A stretch of DNA of 64,000 nt from the NCBI GenBank assembly GCA_017354895.1, contig CP071496.1:1116001-1180000 (forward strand), written 5' to 3'. The translations under genes were made by a program, and so were the position numbers. This document shows positions 1 through 13,800 of the stretch, one piece after another; position 1 is the stretch's first letter, and every line of letters starts with the position of its first letter. Under the pieces are notes generated by a model that saw nothing but the letters and a program-made list of their open reading frames with translations, had not been told where the DNA came from and made no database searches. The DNA is from Podospora comata. Taxonomy: Eukaryota; Ascomycota; Sordariomycetes; Sordariales; Podosporaceae.

Positions 1-1
1 A

Positions 2-2620
2 CTCATCAAGTTTGACGAATCGGCCACCGAGGCCGAGATCGTTGCTCGTGTTCATGCTCTTAACAATGACCCAACCGTCCACGGCATCTTGGTCCAGCTC
101 CCATTACCAAGCCATGTTTCTGAGTACGCTGTCACATCCGCCGTCCTGAGCGAGAAGGATGTCGACGGCTTCGGCACTTACAACATCGGTGAGCTGGCCA
201 AGCGTGGTGGTAACCCCTATTTCGTCCCCTGCACACCCAAGGGTGTCATGGTCCTTCTCGAGGAAACCGGTGTCGACCTCAAAGGGAAGAACGCCGTAGT
301 TGTTGGCAGAAGCGACATTGTTGGCAGTCCTGTCAGCTACCTCTTGAAGAACGCAGATGCCACCGTCACTGTTTGCCACTCCAGGACCAAGGATCTTGAC
401 CAGCACCTCAAGAATGCCGACGTCGTGGTTGTTGCTATTGGCAAGGCTGGTTTCATCAATGGCGAGCAGCTCAAGGAGGGCGCCGTTGTCATCGACGTTG
501 GCACCAACTACATTCCCGACGCTACCAAGAAGTCTGGTCAGCGTCTTGTTGGCGATGTCGAATTCGAGTCCGCCTCCCAGGTTGCCTCTCACATCACACC
601 CGTCCCCGGCGGTGTTGGTCCCATGACTGTCGCCATGCTCCTTCACAACGTTGTCGCCTCTGCGACACAGTGGTTTGATGCCGAGAAGCAGAGGAAGATT
701 GTGCCCCTGAGCCTTGCTCTCAAGGAGCCAGTCCCATCAGACATTGCCATCTCGCGGGCTCAAGCGCCCAAGCACGTTACTCAGATCGCCAAGGAGATTG
801 GCATTTCAAACTCGGAGCTCGAGCCATATGGTGCCTACAAGGCCAAGGTCGACCTTACTCTTCTCAAGCGCTTGGATCATCGCCGAAATGGTCGCTACGT
901 TGTTGTTACCGGTATCACCCCCACCCCTCTCGGTGAGGGCAAGTCTACCACCACCATGGGTCTTGCTCAAGCCTTGGGCGCCCATGTTGGTCGTCTTACT
1001 TTTGCCAACGTTCGGCAGCCAAGTCAAGGCCCAACGTTCGGCATCAAGGGCGGTGCTGCCGGCGGTGGTTACAGTCAGGTCATTCCCATGGACGAGTTCA
1101 ACATGCATTTGACTGGTGATATCCACGCCATCACCGCTGCTAACAACCTCCTCGCCGCTGCTATTGATACCCGCATGTTCCACGAGAGCACTCAGAAGGA
1201 TTCCGCCCTCTACAGACGACTGGTCCCGGTCAAGAACGGCAAGAGACAGTTCTCGCCTGTCATGTTCCGCCGCCTGAAGAAGCTCGGCATTGACAAGACC
1301 AACCCTGATGATCTTACCGAGGAGGAAATCGGCAAGTTCGCCCGCCTTGATATCGACCCAGAGACTATCACCTGGAGACGCGTCTTGGACGTCAACGACA
1401 GACATCTCCGCGGCATCACTATCGGCACTGCTGCCACCGAGAAGGGTCATAGCCGCCAGACCGGCTTCGACATTTCGGTCGCCAGTGAGTGCATGGCCAT
1501 TCTCGCTCTCAGCACTGACCTCGCCGACATGCGCGAGCGTCTCGGCAGAATGGTCGTTGCCAGCTCCAGAAGCGGCGACCCCGTCACGGCCGACGACCTC
1601 GGTGCCGGTGGTGCTCTTACCGCCCTCATGAAGGACGCCATTAAGCCCAACCTGATGCAGAGTTTGGAAGGCACACCCGTATTCGTCCACGCCGGCCCCT
1701 TCGCCAACATCTCCATCGGCAACAGCTCCATCCTCGCCGACAAGATGGCCCTCAAGCTCGCGGGTACCGAGCCCGACGAGGACCACTCCACCAAGGCCGG
1801 TTTTGTCATCACCGAAGCCGGCTTCGACTTCACCATGGGCGGCGAGCGCTTCTTCAACATCAAGTGCCGCACCTCCGGCCTCGTCCCCGACGTCGTCGTC
1901 GTCGTCGCCACCATCCGCGCCCTTAAGGTCCACGGCGGCGGGCCCCCCATCTCCCCCGGTGCTCCCCTCAGCCCCGTCTACAAGGAGGAAAACGTCGAGA
2001 TCCTCCGTGCCGGCTGCGTCAACCTTGCCAAGCACATCGCCAACGCCAAGTCCTACGGCGTGCCCGTCGTCGTCGCCATCAACAAGTTCTCCACCGACAC
2101 TCCCGCCGAAGTGGAAGTTGTCCGCGAGGAAGCCATCAAGGCCGGCGCCGAAGACGCCGTCCTCGCCAATCACTGGGCCGAAGGCGGCAAGGGCGCCGTT
2201 GACCTCGCTCATGCTGTCATTGCCGCTTCGGAGAAGCCCAAGGACTTCAAGCTCTTGTACGGCCTCGAGGGTACCGTCCAGGAGCGCATCGAGAAGATCG
2301 CCAGGGAGATGTACGGCGCCTCGTCAGTCGAATTCACCGAGCTGGCCCAGAAGAAGGTCGAGACGTACACCAGACAGGGTTTCGGGAACCTGCCTATTTG
2401 CATTGCCAAGACGCAGTATTCCATCAGTCATGACCCTGAGCTCAAGGGCGCGCCGACGGGCTTTACCGTGCCGGTTCGGGATGTGAGGATGGCGGCGGGC
2501 GCTGGGTACTTGTATGCGCTGGCGGCCGATATTCAGACGATTCCTGGGTTGCCGACTGCGCCTGGGTATTTGAATGTGGATGTTGATTTGGAGACGGGGG
2601 AGATTGATGGGTTGTTTTGA
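2..2620 (+). CDS. ADE3/MIS1: C1-tetrahydrofolate synthase, 5'-truncated by window edge
   Basis: Trifunctional one-carbon enzyme: methylene-THF dehydrogenase, methenyl-THF cyclohydrolase and formate-THF ligase, supplying formyl-THF for purine synthesis. The frame is open from base 2 (reading [14 protein letters not shown]) with no start in the window, so the N-terminus lies upstream. Visible dehydrogenase/cyclohydrolase motifs are [15 protein letters not shown] and [16 protein letters not shown]. The ligase part has the P-loop [15 protein letters not shown] and the conserved [19 protein letters not shown]. The C-terminus ([11 protein letters not shown]) is typical of the family. No intron is needed in the 2.6 kb seen. 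Because the N-terminus is missing, a mitochondrial (MIS1-like) or cytosolic (ADE3-like) form cannot be told apart. Codon third positions are strongly C-biased, as in highly expressed fungal genes. Confidence 0.97.
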   Translation, partial: LIKFDESATEAEIVARVHALNNDPTVHGILVQLPLPSHVSEYAVTSAVLSEKDVDGFGTYNIGELAKRGGNPYFVPCTPKGVMVLLEETGVDLKGKNAVVVGRSDIVGSPVSYLLKNADATVTVCHSRTKDLDQHLKNADVVVVAIGKAGFINGEQLKEGAVVIDVGTNYIPDATKKSGQRLVGDVEFESASQVASHITPVPGGVGPMTVAMLLHNVVASATQWFDAEKQRKIVPLSLALKEPVPSDIAISRAQAPKHVTQIAKEIGISNSELEPYGAYKAKVDLTLLKRLDHRRNGRYVVVTGITPTPLGEGKSTTTMGLAQALGAHVGRLTFANVRQPSQGPTFGIKGGAAGGGYSQVIPMDEFNMHLTGDIHAITAANNLLAAAIDTRMFHESTQKDSALYRRLVPVKNGKRQFSPVMFRRLKKLGIDKTNPDDLTEEEIGKFARLDIDPETITWRRVLDVNDRHLRGITIGTAATEKGHSRQTGFDISVASECMAILALSTDLADMRERLGRMVVASSRSGDPVTADDLGAGGALTALMKDAIKPNLMQSLEGTPVFVHAGPFANISIGNSSILADKMALKLAGTEPDEDHSTKAGFVITEAGFDFTMGGERFFNIKCRTSGLVPDVVVVVATIRALKVHGGGPPISPGAPLSPVYKEENVEILRAGCVNLAKHIANAKSYGVPVVVAINKFSTDTPAEVEVVREEAIKAGAEDAVLANHWAEGGKGAVDLAHAVIAASEKPKDFKLLYGLEGTVQERIEKIAREMYGASSVEFTELAQKKVETYTRQGFGNLPICIAKTQYSISHDPELKGAPTGFTVPVRDVRMAAGAGYLYALAADIQTIPGLPTAPGYLNVDVDLETGEIDGLF

Positions 2621-3805
2621 AGAATTTCAAGTGCTTGAGCCTTGTGTTTTTATATGGCGTTAAAATTGGGAGGTGGGTATAAAGGTATATCAATGATCAA
2701 CTCGAGCGAAACTAAGGCAGGGGGAAAGTCGAAAGGGAAAAATGAGATGTTGGAAGTACATGTTTTAACACATGGCGCTGATGAAGGGGGGGTTAATACC
2801 ACAGGGGTGAAGAGGTTTTAGAAACCAAAAAAGCTAGCCATAGATGGAATAGATGAAGTTCCTCTCACTTTTGCTCCCAGCAGTGACAGTACTGGTAATG
2901 GCTAAAGTTCTTGTAAACATTCAAGTGCCTTCATTCTAGCTACTGTTTTAAGACTTCACCGAGGTCAAGCACGTCCAAAAACAGTAAATATGATGATCAA
3001 TATCTCTCATTATTCATGTTATACAACAGGAGTACAAAAACTAAGTATTAAGTCCCTGTTCCTCCTCCCCCACCCACTCTGTCTGTTTTACTGTATGTTA
3101 TACAACCAACCCCCTTTCCTCTTTCCTTGTCTCATAAGCCCCCCTTTCGCATTTCCCATTAAACTCCAAATACACCTTATTTTCTGTATGTGCCCGAACC
3201 CAAACCCAATTTATATCCATCATTTAAACTTTTACCCATCTGCTGTTGAAGAAAATAATCAGGTAAAAAGTACAAAAATGATGTAATGTAATATATGTAT
3301 GATATGCCAAAAAAAACAAAACAAGCAAAACAGAAACACAAAACAAAGAAAAAAAAAAGATGCGAAAACAATCGTACAGAAAAAAAGCAAAAGTAAAAGT
3401 ACAGAAAAAGAAAAGGGGATGGTCGGAAAGGTATGTTGTACAAGTGAAATGAAAAGGGTGTAGAAGAAGGAAGCCGCTTTTCTCCATTTCGTCGCCGTCA
3501 TCTCATGTGTATGTATGCGATTGTCGTGTCGTGTTTGTGTTGTGCATGCGCAGAAAAACGCCGTAGAAAAAGAAGAGAAACGAATGGATGTCAACCAGCA
3601 ATGCCATGCCCCTTATCCCACACAATATATGCCCCCAGCCAGTAAGTATCCTGTAAATGCCATCACCCACGCCAAATGCTCCCCATCCCATGTAAAAATA
3701 TGACAAGAAAGAAACCCCAGAAAGAAAAAGGCGCCATTGAAAACCATTAAGCTCCCTGGCTGGTTGAAAAACAAAAATAAAAAATAAAAACGTGACGAAA
3801 AGGAG
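2621..3805. other. Convergent intergenic spacer
   Basis: 3' regions of two converging genes. It contains A-rich and pyrimidine-rich stretches (A-rich run about 3310-3420) consistent with 3' UTR and polyadenylation sequence. No credible coding frame is seen. Confidence 0.6.
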
Positions 3806-6800
3806 TTAGAACCACCTCCTGGTAGCAGCACTCTCCTCAATCTTGGTTAACACCCCCATGGCGTCCATATACAGCTTATTCCGACTGCCGACACAGTCAC
3901 TCTCCATCCGGCGCCTCACAAGCCCAACCACGCCCGCCGCCTCGCGATGGGCCCGGAACCTTAAGACGTCCTCCAGACGGTTGCACTCAGCCACCCTGCG
4001 CAGCCAGCGGATCGGCTCATCATCAGAGCTGTTCAGCGTGGACGCGGTCGACAGCCCGCTCGTTCTCGAGGCAGGACTGCTTCCACCGCTGGGCCCGCCA
4101 CTGCTGCTTCGTTGCCGGGGGTGCACTTGCGCTTGTTGCTGCTGCTGGCCCTTGCTGCTGTTCCGCAGACCGTGGTTAAACGCCCAGCAGACGAGCACGC
4201 AGACGTGGAGGGCCCAGTAGTCGGATATATCTGCCATCCTTGACGATGCAGCTGAGCTGCTGCTGCCGCTGTCTTCAGATACATTCCTGCGATTACTGTC
4301 CAGAAACCCGAGCAGGGCACGCGAGGCAAAGAGGGTGGCTTTGAGAATGTTGAGGCCCGGAAGGCTGCCGCCAGCCCACTGCCTGACTCTCCTGACGTGT
4401 TCCTGGAAGATGGTAGCAGGAAGGACCTTCTGGGCGTAGGCCCAAGAGTCGCCGCTGACGGCCAGGAGATCACGAAGGGGCGTGTGGTTTAGGGCAAGGT
4501 AGGTGTTGGCGATGGGGCAGGTTCGGAAAAGCCGCTGGATGCGCTGCTCGGCTTCCATGTCCTGGGGTTGCTGCTGGAGACGTGCTTGCTGGCTTGAATC
4601 AAAGTCCGGAGCGGGAGAGTTGTCGGCTGAAAGGGCAACTGTGGATGATGACGCCGGCCGTCGAGGCAGACGCAGAGCGCATAGGCCAAGAATGACCATG
4701 CGATCTGCCCGGCCGCAAGCATCAATGTATTCTGGGGTGAGGCTTTCAATGTCGGAGACACAAGCTGGCTGGGCGGCAGCGTGGGCAGAGACCGGGTCGC
4801 AAGCCTGTAGGGCGTGCCACTCCTCTGCCGTGGAGGCTCCCCAAAGCTTCTCACTGTTGCCGAACAACGGGAGGCTTTCATTGCCATCCAGAACGCGCCC
4901 ATGCTGCTGGTAGATCGATGTATGACCATCGCAAATGAAGCAAGCTGCGAGAAGCCGACGGCAGGACTCGGCTTCAATCCAGCGCTTCCACCTCTCGTGG
5001 TCGTTGACCAAGTGCTGGTCCGAACTGAGCATGGCTTGATTGAGCATGCCGGAGTCGGGACAAAGGGCCTGTGTGTCGGAGACAAATTGTGAGTACGCCT
5101 GCGCAGAGCTCTGAGAAAGAGTCGAAAATGAAAGAGAATTCCCCGTCGCCGGTACAGAGTCGTATCGTTCGGGAGAAAAGAGAAAAGACCAGATCCGAGA
5201 GATTTCTCGCGAACGAGCAGGAGAAGGAGAGGTGTTGGAACGAGAATGATGCGTGAAAGAAGAATGATCCGTGTAGGAGGACCCAGGAGAAACATAAGAT
5301 GAAGGGACAATGGCCTGTGGCCATGATGTGTTCGAGAAGGGGCTCAGGTGCCTGAGAACCATGGGAGAGGTGGTGGCAATGGTAGCCGGCGTGATGGAAT
5401 CAAAGGAAGAGACAGAGGAAACGGGGGAGGATGTTGGAGACCAGGCGCTGGTGTCGAAGAACCAAGAAACAGAATCCTCCATAAGAGAGAAAGACAGCGG
5501 TGCAGTAATGGACTGCTCAGTACTCACCCTCTGGTGGAGATGCCTGAACAGGTCTGAGGGCTTGGTAACCGGCTTTCGGCCTCGGAAGCGCGCAAAGTAC
5601 TCGCAGAGAAGAATCGTCTGCTTGATTTGCAGGCTCCATTTGGCTGCCTGTGTGGTGTTTCCTTGTTAGTTCCAGTGTTGCTGATGATGTGGTAAAGAAA
5701 TGGGTGCATTTGCACTCACTCGCTTCGCCTCTTGCCACGCGTGCTCGTGAAGTTGGTTCCCCCGGTTGCGGTCCTCCTTGGTGTCGAGATGCTGGGTGGC
5801 TACGGCTGCCATGGCACACCTCAGCACATCTTCCGGCTCGGCTTCAAATGACTGCCGATGCACAATTGGAAGCACAGGGTGTACCTTCTCCCAATAGACA
5901 TCAAGATAGCCAGGAATAGCAGTCCTGATGGCGGCCGGAAGGGGGATGTTCATGGACGGTGGCATGGAGGAGTGCATGGTGTACTTGCTCCCCAACTCCA
6001 AGTTCAACCCTGTCATCTCACCACCCGGGCTCACATCACCACTCGCAGCATATCCAACGCTCATATCAGTCATCATGGCGGTTTGGGCACCTAATCGTGT
6101 GTCCATAAACCCCTGCTTCTGACGAAGCATTCCGAGCGAAGGGTCAATGCCAGTGGGAAGGACGGGGGCGGGTGTGATCAAACCGCCACTTGCTTGAGCC
6201 GAGGTGTGCGGCTCTGGGGTGAGGCCTCGAAAGCCGCCGGCCATTGTGTTCCCGTGCATGTTGCTCAGTCCGGAGGCCTGATGGTTGCTGACGTCTTGAC
6301 CGCTAAAGCCCATAGTATTTGGGAAGATTGTTCCGGCCGAATAGGTATGCGATGTCTGAGTGCTGTGGGGGTTGGAGGAGTAGGGATTCGGGTGAATGAA
6401 ACCTCCAAGTCCAGGCCCGGGGCTGACTCGAGAAGCCGGATTAGGATACGGGGAGAGAAGGTGGTTTGAGCGCCCCCATGGCTGTGCATTTCCCAGTGAT
6501 TCCGATACCGGTGTCGAATAAGTGCTGTCCGTGGCCGATGATTCCCAAGGGGACGGTTCCCGGTGCTCGGGCATTTTAATACCCTGTGTTATTACGGACA
6601 ATTGCTCCATCTGTGATGTCCTGGGCTGGGAATACGTCTGTGAGAACCGTGTTGAAGATGGGGTGACTAGAATGGTTGTCGGGGACATTGTGTAGGCATC
6701 GTATTCAGGTGCGGCCCCTCTGTAATCTGTGGTTGGATGAGGCGAGCTGGTGGGCTGAGAATATGTTGTTGAAGGCGTCTCAGAAGAGATGGCCGCGGTG

Positions 6801-7824
6801 GAAGGTGTTTGCCCAGACCCTTGGGCCGGTACTGATGAGCTGCTCTGTGACCCAGAGATCTGTATCGGCTGTGGTGGTCTTGGTGATGGCACAGCATATG
6901 GACTGGCCTGATTAACCGCTGGCTGGGATGAGGATTCACCGTGCTCGCTGTAAACATGGTTAATAAAGTAGGCTATTGCCGTTCCAGCTTCTGTACTCAC
7001 TTCTTCTGCTGATGTCTAGTCAACAGATCTTGGCGATGAAATGCCTTGTCACAGCCCGAGCAACGAAATTGAGGCTCTTCATGGCTGAGTTGGTGACGCC
7101 TATATCCCAAGTGTCAGCGTATACCGCTTGCCGATGGCTCAAGTCTTTCTCACCTCAAGTGCTCGGCTCTTGTGAAGGTCTAGTGGTGATTAGTATGAAT
7201 GCCCTAATGAGTACTCAACAGAGGGCGTCGTACCTTGGCTGGTTTACAAAGCTCGCAGACATGTACCGGAACGCCCTTCTTCGCTCTGCTCACACGACCA
7301 GTGATGGGGGTAAGTCTCATCGGTACTGCATCAGATGGTTGAGGATGGGGGGGCATGGGTCTCATGGGTCCGCCTCCCATTGATGACGACGAGGCGGGAG
7401 ATCCGTAGCCTCCTGACCGGTCCATTGAGTCGGTACTTGTCGTGCTTCGACGACGGACTGAGGGTCGTGCGGTGGCAGGAGACAAGGTCGTCGATGGGAC
7501 TGGAGTATCCAGTGATCCGCTTGCCGTTCCTGGGGGGGTAGTTGGGGTTGTGGCTGATGTTGTCGTCGTTGGCTTGGGACCCCTTGAGGAAGCAGCACGT
7601 TTCTTGTTCAGGATAGAGGGGGAAGGGGGGTTGATATCCTCTTCGGCGGCCAGGCCGGAACTACTAGCATGCCTCTGGTGTGGTTGTGGGTTGGGTTCTT
7701 CTGGTAGCTGACCGGTAGTGGCCGGCTTGATTGGGACCTTGGCCTTTTTATTATTCTGGGCCTGTTGACGGTCCGGCACCTGGTGGTCGTCGTTGACATC
7801 CATTATGAACTTGAGACTAGCCAT
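3806..7824 (-). CDS. C2H2 zinc-finger / fungal-specific transcription factor (AmdX/Klf1-like architecture)
   Basis: Predicted 1261-aa nuclear regulator. Exons on the minus strand: 7824-7234, 7179-7154 (26 nt), 7099-7001, 6947-5720 and 5647-3806; their sum is a whole number of codons. Two adjacent C2H2 fingers (residues about 186-235) are assembled across the first three introns: CELC...HLRRHQLSH and CSGC...LLTRHQQ. Upstream is a Pro/Ser/Thr/Arg-rich N-terminus. After a Ser/Pro/Gln-rich linker, a fungal transcription-factor homology region begins near IPGYLDVYWEKVHPVLPIVH and continues through the last exon. The start is the first in-frame ATG (MASLKFIMDV); MDVNDDHQ at 7803 is an alternative. 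The combination resembles AmdX/Klf1-type regulators by architecture, but the specific orthologue is inferred, not proven. A 7.4 kb gene-free stretch lies upstream. Confidence 0.88.
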
Positions 7825-10800
7825 GATGGGCGGCAGATGCTCAAAATGGATGTCAGATGTATACCAAGATGGGAATAACACAGCCCTGTTGGACTTTCTT
7901 GGACAAATGAAGAAAAGTAACAAAGTCAGGGACGAAGACGGGGACGGGGTACGTCAGTGCTGTACACGCGCGGCTGCAGCAATACACGCGAAGAGGCTCA
8001 AAAAGAAGACAACAAGAGAAGGAGGGGAGAAGAACGAGATCGAGGCAAGCCTCAGTCTGCGGGGGATGTGATCAAAGCTACTTAGTGACCTTGGGTAATC
8101 ATGGCATGTACACGCAGCAACGGGGCCCATCCGTCGACAACGACAGCCGAAGCATCTGGGGTGCAACTCTGCGGCGTACATTGCGGCACATGTTATTATT
8201 GAGATGGTGACAGGGCCTTCTACCTGCGTGTGCAGCTAGAGAAAAGTTGGGATGAGATTGTACCGCTCTTGGCCCTCCATTGCAGAAGGGGCTTGGGTGC
8301 TCTTTTTGGAGAGGAGGCTGTTGCTTGAAGGGCCTGCTTGCCCCCTGTTCCCCGTCAGCTCCTTGGCAAGGGTAGAGAGTGAAAGGGGGGGGGAGGGGTT
8401 GCATTGGCACTTGCTGAGGGAGGGTGCTGAGATGGTTTTGTCCTGGGAACGAGACTCGACTCGAAGAAAATAGACAGTTGAGACAAATAATGTACACTTG
8501 CACTGGCTTTTCCTCTGAAACGTGTATAATCTGAGCCCTTGAAAGAATGAGATGTGGGTGGGAAACAACCAACTACCGTAGGGAGGTAGAGACAACTGAA
8601 TTTCCAGGTCAGCTTCCACAACCCTTCCATGCCAACCCGGGAATAGGAGTGGCCACTTGGATAGAACGCATGGCCATGGTCCGTGGTCGTGTGCCGCTCC
8701 GGGGATCATTGACGACATGATGCCAGGGCCATTTCTCAGTTGATTCCGTAGGGCTGCCGGGATACTTGCGATGAGGTGCAGCACAGCGTATGTGGGCATG
8801 TTTCGGTAAATTGGGTCTCCTGTGTACACCCATTTTTTGTTCATGCCCAGGGAGCACTTTCATCTCAAGGAGGGGTAGTATCGCGTGTATTTTGCCCTAG
8901 CGGTTTGTTCGTGTACCCTTTTCTTAACCGCCGGCCTGACTTGTAAAGCGGCGCAGTGTGAGAAGTGCGGAATTTGCTGCACCAGAGGCAACCATGCCTA
9001 TTGGCCAGTATCCTCGGCATACAGTCCCATAGTATGGCCGGCCAAGTTGTCATTTCGCAGACCATACTTGGAGAAGTGCTCGCCCAGTGAGAGCGACATT
9101 CAGAACTCTTCGAGAACAGAAAACGGTGACATGCTGACAAGTGACGAGGAGAGGGGTGATGAGGGGTTCCATGGGGAGACTGACGGATAGGGTTGATGTG
9201 CATAGGTACATACAGGGGGCTGAGGCGCTGTGATATTTCCCATTGGCCATACCGGATCTGCAAGGCGTGCTCAGTGAGATCCTATTTTTGTTGGTTCCCA
9301 ATACAGCAAAGCGTCTTGAGAAAAAAAAAAAAAGACGTGCATGCAGCCTTTGCAGAATTTGGCCGTAGAGTCGTAACTTGGCGGGATCTGTATGGTTTGC
9401 AGTGGAAACGAGCGTGGGCGATGATCAGAGTATTTCAGTGTCTCCATTGCGGGAATAGAACAGTATATTGGGTGCCTGGATGCAACCTCTCAGGCCTGTC
9501 GAATCGCTGCTCTCTGATCGCCATGCATCTCTTCCACCGATGGTAAATTCGGGGGCTGCCCGCCATGGCTATCCGTCTGGGGAATCTCTTGGTTGCGGCA
9601 CTCAGTCGGCACTAATTAGGACCTGGCATGATCAAAACGAATGACCTGCATGTAGCAGTAGCAACACTTGTTGTTTGCTTCGTTTCTCTAAACAGGGAGA
9701 AGAAAAGCGCGTGGGCAATGGGAGGGCGGGCTGATGGTGTCATTGGTGCCTCCATCAGTCAGTGTAACGGCAATTGCTAAATAAGCAGCCACGACAAGCG
9801 CCTATAACGCACCCACCTGATGGCATTGAATACAGTCGATATACAGCCACCATAACGATGATGCTTGTGGGCATATGTAAGGAGGCCGTTGATGGTGTCA
9901 ACGTTGGTGATAGTAGACAGTAGTTTGCGCTAGGGGCGCTTAATCTGCCACTGCCGATTCGTCTGATCAGTGGGCAAGTCAAGACCCGGTCACGCCACTC
10001 GGGACGGGCCTGATGCTTCTAGTGTGCAGTTCAGAACTTCAGAATTCGGGTCGCTCGGTGGGTGTGTGTGGTTCACTGCGCAAGTTGCTTCTCGATTAGG
10101 TATGGTCCTAGCTCACTGCCGCGAGGCGGGCGCTTGTTTCAAGTTTGTGATACGCCGCGCTTGTGTGACGAGCGCTTCTGTCTTGAGGAACTGGGCTGTG
10201 GCGTCGTACTGAGCAAGGGGAATGCAGTATCGGAGGTGTTCCAAGCCCGAGAGGGTGGTGATGCTGCGCATATCTGACGGCATACGTAGAGAAGAAGAGT
10301 TGGTTGATCTCGAAGCTTGTTCGACCTGCGGGAGGTTCCGGTTCATCGCAAACTTCTTCCCTATGGAGGGGTTATTATAAAGTGAGGTGATACTAGGTAC
10401 CTGCTGATCTTCTTGATGGTGTCTGATGTCTTGGGAGAAACCAGCGTACAGATACTTACAAGTTACAATATCCTTTCTGCGATGCATTGTGACCTGCTGT
10501 TGACTGAGGTGATCGATAAGATCGTGGTCCAAACTCTTGGCTTCCAGCATAACCCCGCTCTCCTTCACAAGGTCCGTGCATTAAAGCTTTCGGCCGGGCG
10601 CTTAGCACTATTAATAGCGCTATGAAGCGATCATTGCAGCTTGGCATCGGCTTTGGCAGCTGCCCAACAGGAGTCCTCCACTCTGAACCTCACCTCCTCA
10701 CCTGCACCGTCGAGTCTTGCTTCTATGTACCTAATCAACTCAACTGCTCAGACAAATTCAGAAACCCGTTGCCCGGATCAACAAAACTGGCAAATGTAAC

Positions 10801-13800
10801 CATCCCGCATCTGGATCCGGATCCAAATGTGGCTTCCAGCAGTTTCACGGCTTCTTTTCTTGAAGGCTTAAACCTGTTACACCAGCATCTAACCGCCATC
10901 TTGATCGAAGCATGGACGTTCTACGCACCAAGCCTCCGCCATAGATCCATACCGTTGGGTCTGCCACGAGGCGCGAGGACGTCCCCCCGGTTCATTCAGG
11001 TACCTACCTACTCTCTTTGCAGTTCCCGGTGGTTCAACATGCCACAATACACAAAATAACCAGATTTGGCTTTTTTCCTCTCTCTCGTATTCGTCGAATA
11101 GGCATCTGCTACGACAAAGGCATCGGTTGTGTTGCATTCGAGGTGACATTGGCCCACAAAACATGCTCCTTTTATCCTATCCCTTTCCAGCCTTACAGGT
11201 TTGGTTTTCTACCCGCAACCCCGGGGTTTGTGCTTGGGTCGATCGCGGGAGACCTGGAGATAGAATACCCGCAAATAGGTGCTGCTTTGCTATCTATGGA
11301 AGCGTACCCCGCAGCCCTTGCTACCTTAGCCAGACCTTCACAGTTCTCGCTTCAGCTCGACGCTTGCTTGCTGCCACGTTCAGCATCAATACTTCCAATT
11401 TAGCAACGTTTCTACTTACACTTCTGGGACAAGCACTCGGCTCTTGCTCCTCTACCAGGCAAAGTTGCTGGTTCCGGGACGTCCCGTCGTTGGCGGCGAC
11501 AGAGAAGGCCGTAGAAGGGAAGAAGGTTGCTAGGCGCGGCGTAGTGATGATAACATATCGTTATGGGCGGGAGGACGGACTCAAGCGAGACTCCCGAAAT
11601 CCCATCGGCCGATTCACCACGTTGATGAATGATGGCTTGGCCACGTGGGAAGGCCGGCTGGCTGGGGGCTGGGGCACATCAAGTCCCGAGCCTGTAGCAA
11701 ACGGTCCGATCAGTACCTACATACCCCAGCTTGGCTTAAAGAGCCCCCGCACAGCCTCAGCGCAGGTCGAGGATGTTGCCTAGTTCGTGTTGCACCACAA
11801 CAGACGAAACTGCTCTGCTGCATGCTGCACCTTACAGAAAAGATGCTACCAGCTTACTCACCGCCAACACCACAGGGCGCCCCTCAACCGCATTTCACTC
11901 GGTCAAGGAGGGGGAATGGTAGCGACAAGCACCTGCCACGAGGGCACTTATGGTACCGATGTACTTCCCACATGAAACAGTTTCAGGTTCAGAGCTGCTG
12001 ATGTGTACAGCATCTTCCACATCTTGACCTGTTGGTTTATTCTCGTTTTTCAGCTCTCCATCCGGCATCTCCATCATTCATTGTCTCTCCATGTCCATCG
12101 GAAATAACAATTTCTCGGATTGCCACCGCAGATCACTCAGCCAGCCGTACGCACTCTAAAGAATACGAATTATCGGCCGCAGAGTTGTCGCCATGCTCCG
12201 GCCTGCGAGCTTCCGGTGTATTTGCTCCGCGAACGCTTATGTAGGCTCGCGGGACAGCCACTCCTATTGTCTCTTTCACACTCACCAGGTGGTCCGGAAT
12301 AAGGCCAGGCCGAGGTTCAAAGGTCCTTCAAGCTCATAGGGCTGATCGGGTCGATGTGGCAGGCCGCTGCCGGTGGTGTTCTGGGGTAACAGCCGGCTTG
12401 TATCCGTCTTTCCGCAGCAGACATCTCCTCTCCTAGAACATGCCTGGTTTCCTTTTCTCCGTGTGGGGACCTCGCATCAGGTGCCACGTCCACTGAGTGT
12501 TTGACTCCTAGCTGGATAACTTCGAAACAAGGCCCGCAATTGTTGACAGGCTCGCTGGTCAGCGCCGGGTGGCAACCGTCAACCCCATTTCCCCAGATCC
12601 CTCCCACGCGGTTAATGTGCCGGCCGTTGTTGAAGTATGGATATGGATGAGATAGTGTTCTGACAGCGCAAGTGGCGGCCTGAGGCTGACTGCAGACCCC
12701 AACCCAGATTTGTCCTCGCCACTATATCCATACGTACTACCTAGCTGATACAGTTGTGCTGCAAGTTGTACCCTCCCACCCGAGGCCAGGCATGTGGCAG
12801 GTCTTGCTGTCAAGCTCACATGGGCCTCGACCTGGCGTCGGTGGCGCTCCGGTGAGTCTCTCCTGGCAGAGATCGTCGCTCGATCAACAGTATGTCTTAT
12901 CTCTAGGGCTGGTGTTACTCGTGTGGTTTACGAGTAAATCAGGGAGACTTGAGATCTAGGCCCAAGCAGCGTTACGACATCGCCGATATTACTGTGACCT
13001 TTCATTACAGAAGATCAGCCAATCATGTCGGTGTCCTTACGAGCTCGGGAGTGTACCAGCTAGCTTCGCTCCTATTGTCACCAGCCATCTAGTCTTGGAA
13101 AGGGGGGCAAAAGTTGCTCCTGGGCCAGAACGGCTCGGCCTATTTATTTTGACTGCACGGTCGGCGGGTATTACCGAGCTTTATCTTGATATGCATACGC
13201 AGGTGCTCCGACCGAGGCCAGCCTGGTAGCAAAAGACAGACCGTGGTAAAGCTACTATCGGGATGACAATATCACCAATACCGTGGTCGCGCGAGGAGGT
13301 CGTCCTCATACCACGAGGTCTGTATCATCCGGCGGCTTCCTGTTTTGGGGAAGGTTATCCGTCATGCACATATTAAATGGCTGGCCTTGAACACAGAATT
13401 ACCTCGTCAACTGGGTCGGTCATTCGATCACATGCTGGTCTCCAAGGGGGGAAGGTGATGAGTATACAAATCATTGTCCAACCACATCGTCAAACAGAGC
13501 TGACCCAGCCCTTGCCTGAGGGCCATGGTCCGACGACGACTTTGCTTATTCGAGCTTTGTTTTTGCACACTCCTATTTTATCCCCTTTCTTTTCACTGGA
13601 CTTTCTTCCCCTTTTCATCGACCGAGATGGAAGGCCGAACTATGCGACCTTTTCTTGTCGAAAGTGTCAGAGGTATGAGGCTGACACTTGATGTCTTGTT
13701 TTCTGGGCCATGCGGCACGGGGGAAGTACTTATGGTACTAAGTTACAGAAGATTATCGTGAGGCTTGATTGTGTGGCAGGTAAGCAGCCACTGCTCCTCC

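Noticed and set aside
806-2212. 468-codon open frame on the minus strand
   Set aside because: Lies wholly antisense to C1-THF synthase; its Gly/Val/Asp-rich composition is the reverse image of strong third-position C bias.
8236-8844. 202-codon open frame (minus) upstream of the C2H2 regulator
   Set aside because: Starts in a leader-like region, overlapped by other equally long frames, no recognisable domain.
11127-11783. 218-codon open frame (plus) in the long spacer
   Set aside because: No conserved motif, mixed residue composition and no codon bias; treated as chance, though transcription data could overturn this.
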